Shown: positions 21,373 to 23,832 of the stretch, one piece after another
Numbering within the stretch: position 1 is the first letter of the stretch
Layout: every line of letters starts with the position of its first letter
Source: CALKMS01 sp036796755
GTDB lineage: Bacteria; Actinomycetota; Aquicultoria; SKW223; CALKMS01
Length of the DNA: 23,832 nucleotides
Assembly: GCA_036796755.1 (NCBI GenBank)
Contig: DAIRCJ010000016.1
Location: 1-23,832 of the forward strand
Direction: 5' to 3'
Made by a program: the position numbers and the translations under genes
Notes under the pieces: generated by a model
What the model was told of the DNA's origin: nothing
What the model saw: only the letters and a program-made list of their open reading frames with translations
Database searches by the model: none

Positions 21373-21373
21373 T
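21365..21373 (+). promoter_or_regulatory. Possible internal promoter of secDF
   Basis: TGCTATAAT is a consensus extended -10 (TATAAT 21368-21373) overlapping the HD stop codon and directly following the 14-bp-arm inverted repeat. The -35 region (TGGTTA, 21344-21349) is poor and inside the repeat. Confidence 0.4.
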
Positions 21374-21401
21374 AAGCCTTAATTTTTTTAAAGGAGGTAA
21401 G

Positions 21402-22700
21402 TTGAGTCAGCGGCAGAAATACTTATTGTCAGTTTTTTTTGTTTTTGTTCTGGTAGCAGTCTCAGTTTATTTAATTTATCCCCCGGCTAAGTCCACCCGA
21501 CTGGGACTGGATTTAAAAGGTGGGCTTCATATTGTCCTTACGGCGAAGCCTTCCCCTGGAGCGCCGGTAACCGAAGAAACTATGGAACGAGCCAAGATAG
21601 TTATTCAGGAGCGAATTAACAAGTTGGGGGTTAGCGAACCAGAAATTTCTCGTCAGGGCTCAAACAGCATTCTGGTTCAGCTCCCGGGGATTAAAGATCC
21701 CCAAGCGGCTCTGGATATTATCGGGAAAACTGCTCTGCTTGAGTTTCGCCCGGTGACTACCGAAACAGCTGAAGGTCTGGTTTTAGGTGAACCCCTTCTT
21801 ACCGGTCAGTATGTTAAAGATGCGGCAGTTGACTTTGATGAACTTGGGAAACCTAAGGTTGATATGGAGTTTACGCCGGAGGGAGCAAAGAAGTTTGACC
21901 AGATAACAGCAGCAATGGTTGGTCAGCGCCTGGCTATTGTGCTTGATTACAATCCCCGGGGGAAAAGCGATAAAGGAAAAGGCATAATTTCTGCTCCAGT
22001 TATTCGGGAACGAATAAGCGGTGGTCGAGCTGAAATTACTGGTAATTTTGACCTTGATTTTGCTAAGAAACTGGCTCTTGTTCTTCAAACCGGATCCCTA
22101 CCAGTGAAATTGGATATTTCTGAAAGCCGAACGGTTGGACCGACTCTGGGAAGCGATTCTTTAAGAGCTGCTTTAATTGCTGGTATAGCCGGTTTAATAG
22201 CGGTGATGGTTTATATGATTTTTTTCTACCGCTTACTTGGTGTTTTAACTGCCGGAGCTTTAACCGTTTTTTCTCTTCTTTTCTGGGGGGTAATTGTTTC
22301 TACTAATAAATTTACGCCCTTAGGCTGGACACTTACCCTGCCGGGTATAGCCGGCATTATTCTGGCAATCGGTGTGGCGGCTGATTCCAGTGTGGTTATC
22401 TTTGAAAGAGTAAAAGAGGAAATAAGATTGGGTAAATCATTTAAACAGGCAGCTGACAAAGGTTTTACTTTTGGTTTCAAAACAATGATTGACGCTGATG
22501 TAGTTACTTTAATTGCTGCTTTAATTCTTATCTGGCAGGGAGTTGGCGCAGTTAGAGGATTTGCTATTTCTCTTTCAGTGGGAATTTTAATTGATTTGTT
22601 TACTACCTTTTTCTTTACCCGCCCCCTTCTGGCTTTACTTTCTTCGAGCGAGGCTTTAAACAGATCCCTTCTTCTTGGTGTTCGGAAAGAGGTGGGTTAG
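21402..22700 (+). CDS. secD: Protein translocase subunit SecD
   Basis: A 432-residue membrane subunit that uses the proton motive force to help pull proteins through SecYEG. An N-terminal membrane segment (about 6-25) is followed by the P1 head region, which contains LGLDLKGGLHIVL, ERINKLGVSEPEI and GRAEITGNFD. Five C-terminal membrane segments follow, from about 255, with the conserved PGIAGIILAIGVAADSSVVI and RGFAISLSVGILIDLFT. The start is TTG behind a perfect SD sequence (AAAGGAGG, 21390-21397). Its stop codon is followed at once by secF. Length is typical of Gram-positive-type SecD, shorter than the 600-residue proteobacterial form. Confidence 0.97.
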   Translation: MSQRQKYLLSVFFVFVLVAVSVYLIYPPAKSTRLGLDLKGGLHIVLTAKPSPGAPVTEETMERAKIVIQERINKLGVSEPEISRQGSNSILVQLPGIKDPQAALDIIGKTALLEFRPVTTETAEGLVLGEPLLTGQYVKDAAVDFDELGKPKVDMEFTPEGAKKFDQITAAMVGQRLAIVLDYNPRGKSDKGKGIISAPVIRERISGGRAEITGNFDLDFAKKLALVLQTGSLPVKLDISESRTVGPTLGSDSLRAALIAGIAGLIAVMVYMIFFYRLLGVLTAGALTVFSLLFWGVIVSTNKFTPLGWTLTLPGIAGIILAIGVAADSSVVIFERVKEEIRLGKSFKQAADKGFTFGFKTMIDADVVTLIAALILIWQGVGAVRGFAISLSVGILIDLFTTFFFTRPLLALLSSSEALNRSLLLGVRKEVG

Positions 22701-23594
22701 TTGAAGTTCGATTTTATTGGTCGGAAAAATTACTGGTTTATCCTCTCGGGAGTGGTAATTTTAGCTGGTTTAATCTCTCTTTTTAGCCGGGGAATGAATT
22801 ACGGACTGGAGTTTAAAGGAGGGGTCTTTTTTGACCTTGCCTTTCAGAAAGAAGTTAGGATTGACGAAGTAAGGAAATCACTTGATGAGCTTAATCTTGG
22901 CTCAAGCGTCATTCAGATGGTAACCAAGAAGGAAGTGCTGGTAAGAACGCGACCTTTGAGCAAAGATGAGCAGAAAAAAGTGGTGGAAAACCTTAAAAGC
23001 GACCTTGGCCAACTGGAAATTCGCGATCTGCGAAATGTTAGCGCTTCCTGGGGGAGAGAAATTACCCGAGCTTCAATTACAGCCCTGCTTCTTTCTCTTG
23101 TAGGAATTTTATTTTATGTCAGCTTCAAGTTTGAGTTTAAAATGGCGGTTTCTGCTATTCTGGCTCTAATTCACGATTTGCTGGTGGTGGTAGGGGTTTA
23201 TTCAATTGCCGGCAAGGAGGTAACCCCTGCTACGGTGGCTGCGGTCCTGACTATCCTGGGTTATTCTCTTTACGACACAATTGTTATCTTTCATCGCATA
23301 CAGGAAAACACTAAATCAATTGGCCGAAGAACTTACGGAATGATGGTTAACGACTCAATCAATCAGGTGCTGGTCAGGTCAATAAACACTTCTTTGACCT
23401 CAATTTTACCGGTTATCTCCATTTTAATTTTTGGGGGCGAAACCCTTAAAGACTTTGCCTTTGCTCTTTTTGTTGGATTGATAAGTGGAGCTTATTCCTC
23501 GATATTTACCGCCAGCCCCTTTCTGGTGATTTTAAAGGAAACCGAACCTCTTTATAAAAACTTAAAGAAAAAGTATGGTAAAATAGCCTCATAG
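22701..23594 (+). CDS. secF: Protein translocase subunit SecF
   Basis: A 297-residue partner of SecD with six membrane segments. Key elements are YGLEFKGGVFF near the N-terminus, the VSASWGREITRASITALLLSLVG segment, ILGYSLYDTIVIFHRIQENT (His replaces the more common Asp in IFDRIREN), and NTSLTSILPVISILIFGG. The start is TTG, directly after the SecD stop codon; GAGGTGGG provides an SD sequence inside secD. Translation is therefore coupled. The phasin-like gene follows after 12 bases. Confidence 0.97.
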   Translation: MKFDFIGRKNYWFILSGVVILAGLISLFSRGMNYGLEFKGGVFFDLAFQKEVRIDEVRKSLDELNLGSSVIQMVTKKEVLVRTRPLSKDEQKKVVENLKSDLGQLEIRDLRNVSASWGREITRASITALLLSLVGILFYVSFKFEFKMAVSAILALIHDLLVVVGVYSIAGKEVTPATVAAVLTILGYSLYDTIVIFHRIQENTKSIGRRTYGMMVNDSINQVLVRSINTSLTSILPVISILIFGGETLKDFAFALFVGLISGAYSSIFTASPFLVILKETEPLYKNLKKKYGKIAS

Positions 23595-23606
23595 GAGGTG
23601 AGAAAA

Positions 23607-23832
23607 TTGAAGAAGATCTTTGAGAAAGGGCTTTACGCTTCCTTGGGGTTCTGGCTCTTAATTCATGAGAAAGCCGATGAGCTAATTCGCGAAATGATTA
23701 AGAAAGGGGAAATGGCCCCTGAGCAGGGAAGAAAGTTTCTTGATGAGTTGAGCAGCCGGGTTAACGAAGAGAAAGAGGCGCTTAAAGATCGAGTTGAGGA
23801 GTTAATCCAAGCTTCATTGAAGGATGTTTTTG
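23607..23832 (+). CDS. Phasin-like helical protein (N-terminal part, runs off window)
   Basis: 75 codons of an open frame that begins with TTG behind AGGAGG (23593-23598), 12 bases after secF. The visible part, KKIFEKGLYASLGFWLLIHE then KADELIREMIKKGEMAPEQG, continues with RKFLDELSSRVNEEKEALK and a coiled coil. This is the layout of small phasin-superfamily proteins (a short hydrophobic helix, a KGE(L/M) turn and a long charged helix), often annotated as polyhydroxyalkanoate-granule or regulator-like. No granule genes are present here, so an envelope or chaperone-like role is equally possible. Family assignment is moderate because only the N-terminal part is present. Confidence 0.7.
   Translation, partial: MKKIFEKGLYASLGFWLLIHEKADELIREMIKKGEMAPEQGRKFLDELSSRVNEEKEALKDRVEELIQASLKDVF

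Overview
The window (about 23.8 kb) is a compact, mostly housekeeping stretch of a bacterial chromosome with nearly all genes on the + strand. No mobile element, CRISPR array or phage gene is visible. Start codons other than ATG are very common (TTG and GTG, and one probable CTG), genes inside operons have strong Shine-Dalgarno (SD) sequences, and many first-in-operon genes have none. Instead these carry a -10 box only 6-10 bases before the start codon, so their mRNAs are probably leaderless. The tRNA genes encode CCA. The gene orders (nadD / LytR_C protein / rsfS; tgt / yajC / secD / secF; M23 peptidase / S41 protease / rnr / smpB / ssrA) fit a Gram-positive-type lineage, perhaps a deep-branching Actinobacteriota or Firmicutes-related group. 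This placement is an inference and no species is claimed.

Layout. 1-509: 5' end of a TetR regulator (minus strand) with a palindromic operator. 510-4835: operon of an EnvC-like M23 peptidase, a CtpA-type protease and RNase R. 4933-4988: a nested palindromic repeat. 5080-5954: smpB and tmRNA (the trans-translation pair). 6182-8861: a putrescine aminotransferase-like enzyme and a 12-segment membrane protein with histidines placed like those of heme-copper oxidase subunit I. 8948-11155: macro-domain protein, small zinc ribbon, then a tightly coupled pair of unknown proteins (acidic tail-anchored protein plus coiled-coil lipoprotein). 11315-12294: divergent NYN-domain and FxLYD-like genes. 12373-14007: tRNA-Gly, tRNA-Cys and an MFS transporter. 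14089-16849: nadD, degenerate LCP/LytR_C protein, rsfS and a DUF4388 protein. 16967-19246: tRNA-Ala, then a YtrA-type GntR regulator with its ABC transporter. 19282-end: tgt, yajC, an HD-domain protein, secD, secF and the start of a phasin-like protein.

How it fits together. RNase R, SmpB and tmRNA serve ribosome rescue and RNA turnover; NadD makes NAD, while RsfS silences ribosomes; YajC-SecD-SecF drive protein export; the M23 and S41 enzymes act on the cell wall and envelope. The most notable observations are the recurring leaderless promoters, the CTG start of rsfS, the solitary heme-copper-oxidase-like protein, a perfect 14-bp-arm inverted repeat at the end of the HD gene just before secD, and operators overlapping the promoters of the TetR and YtrA regulators.
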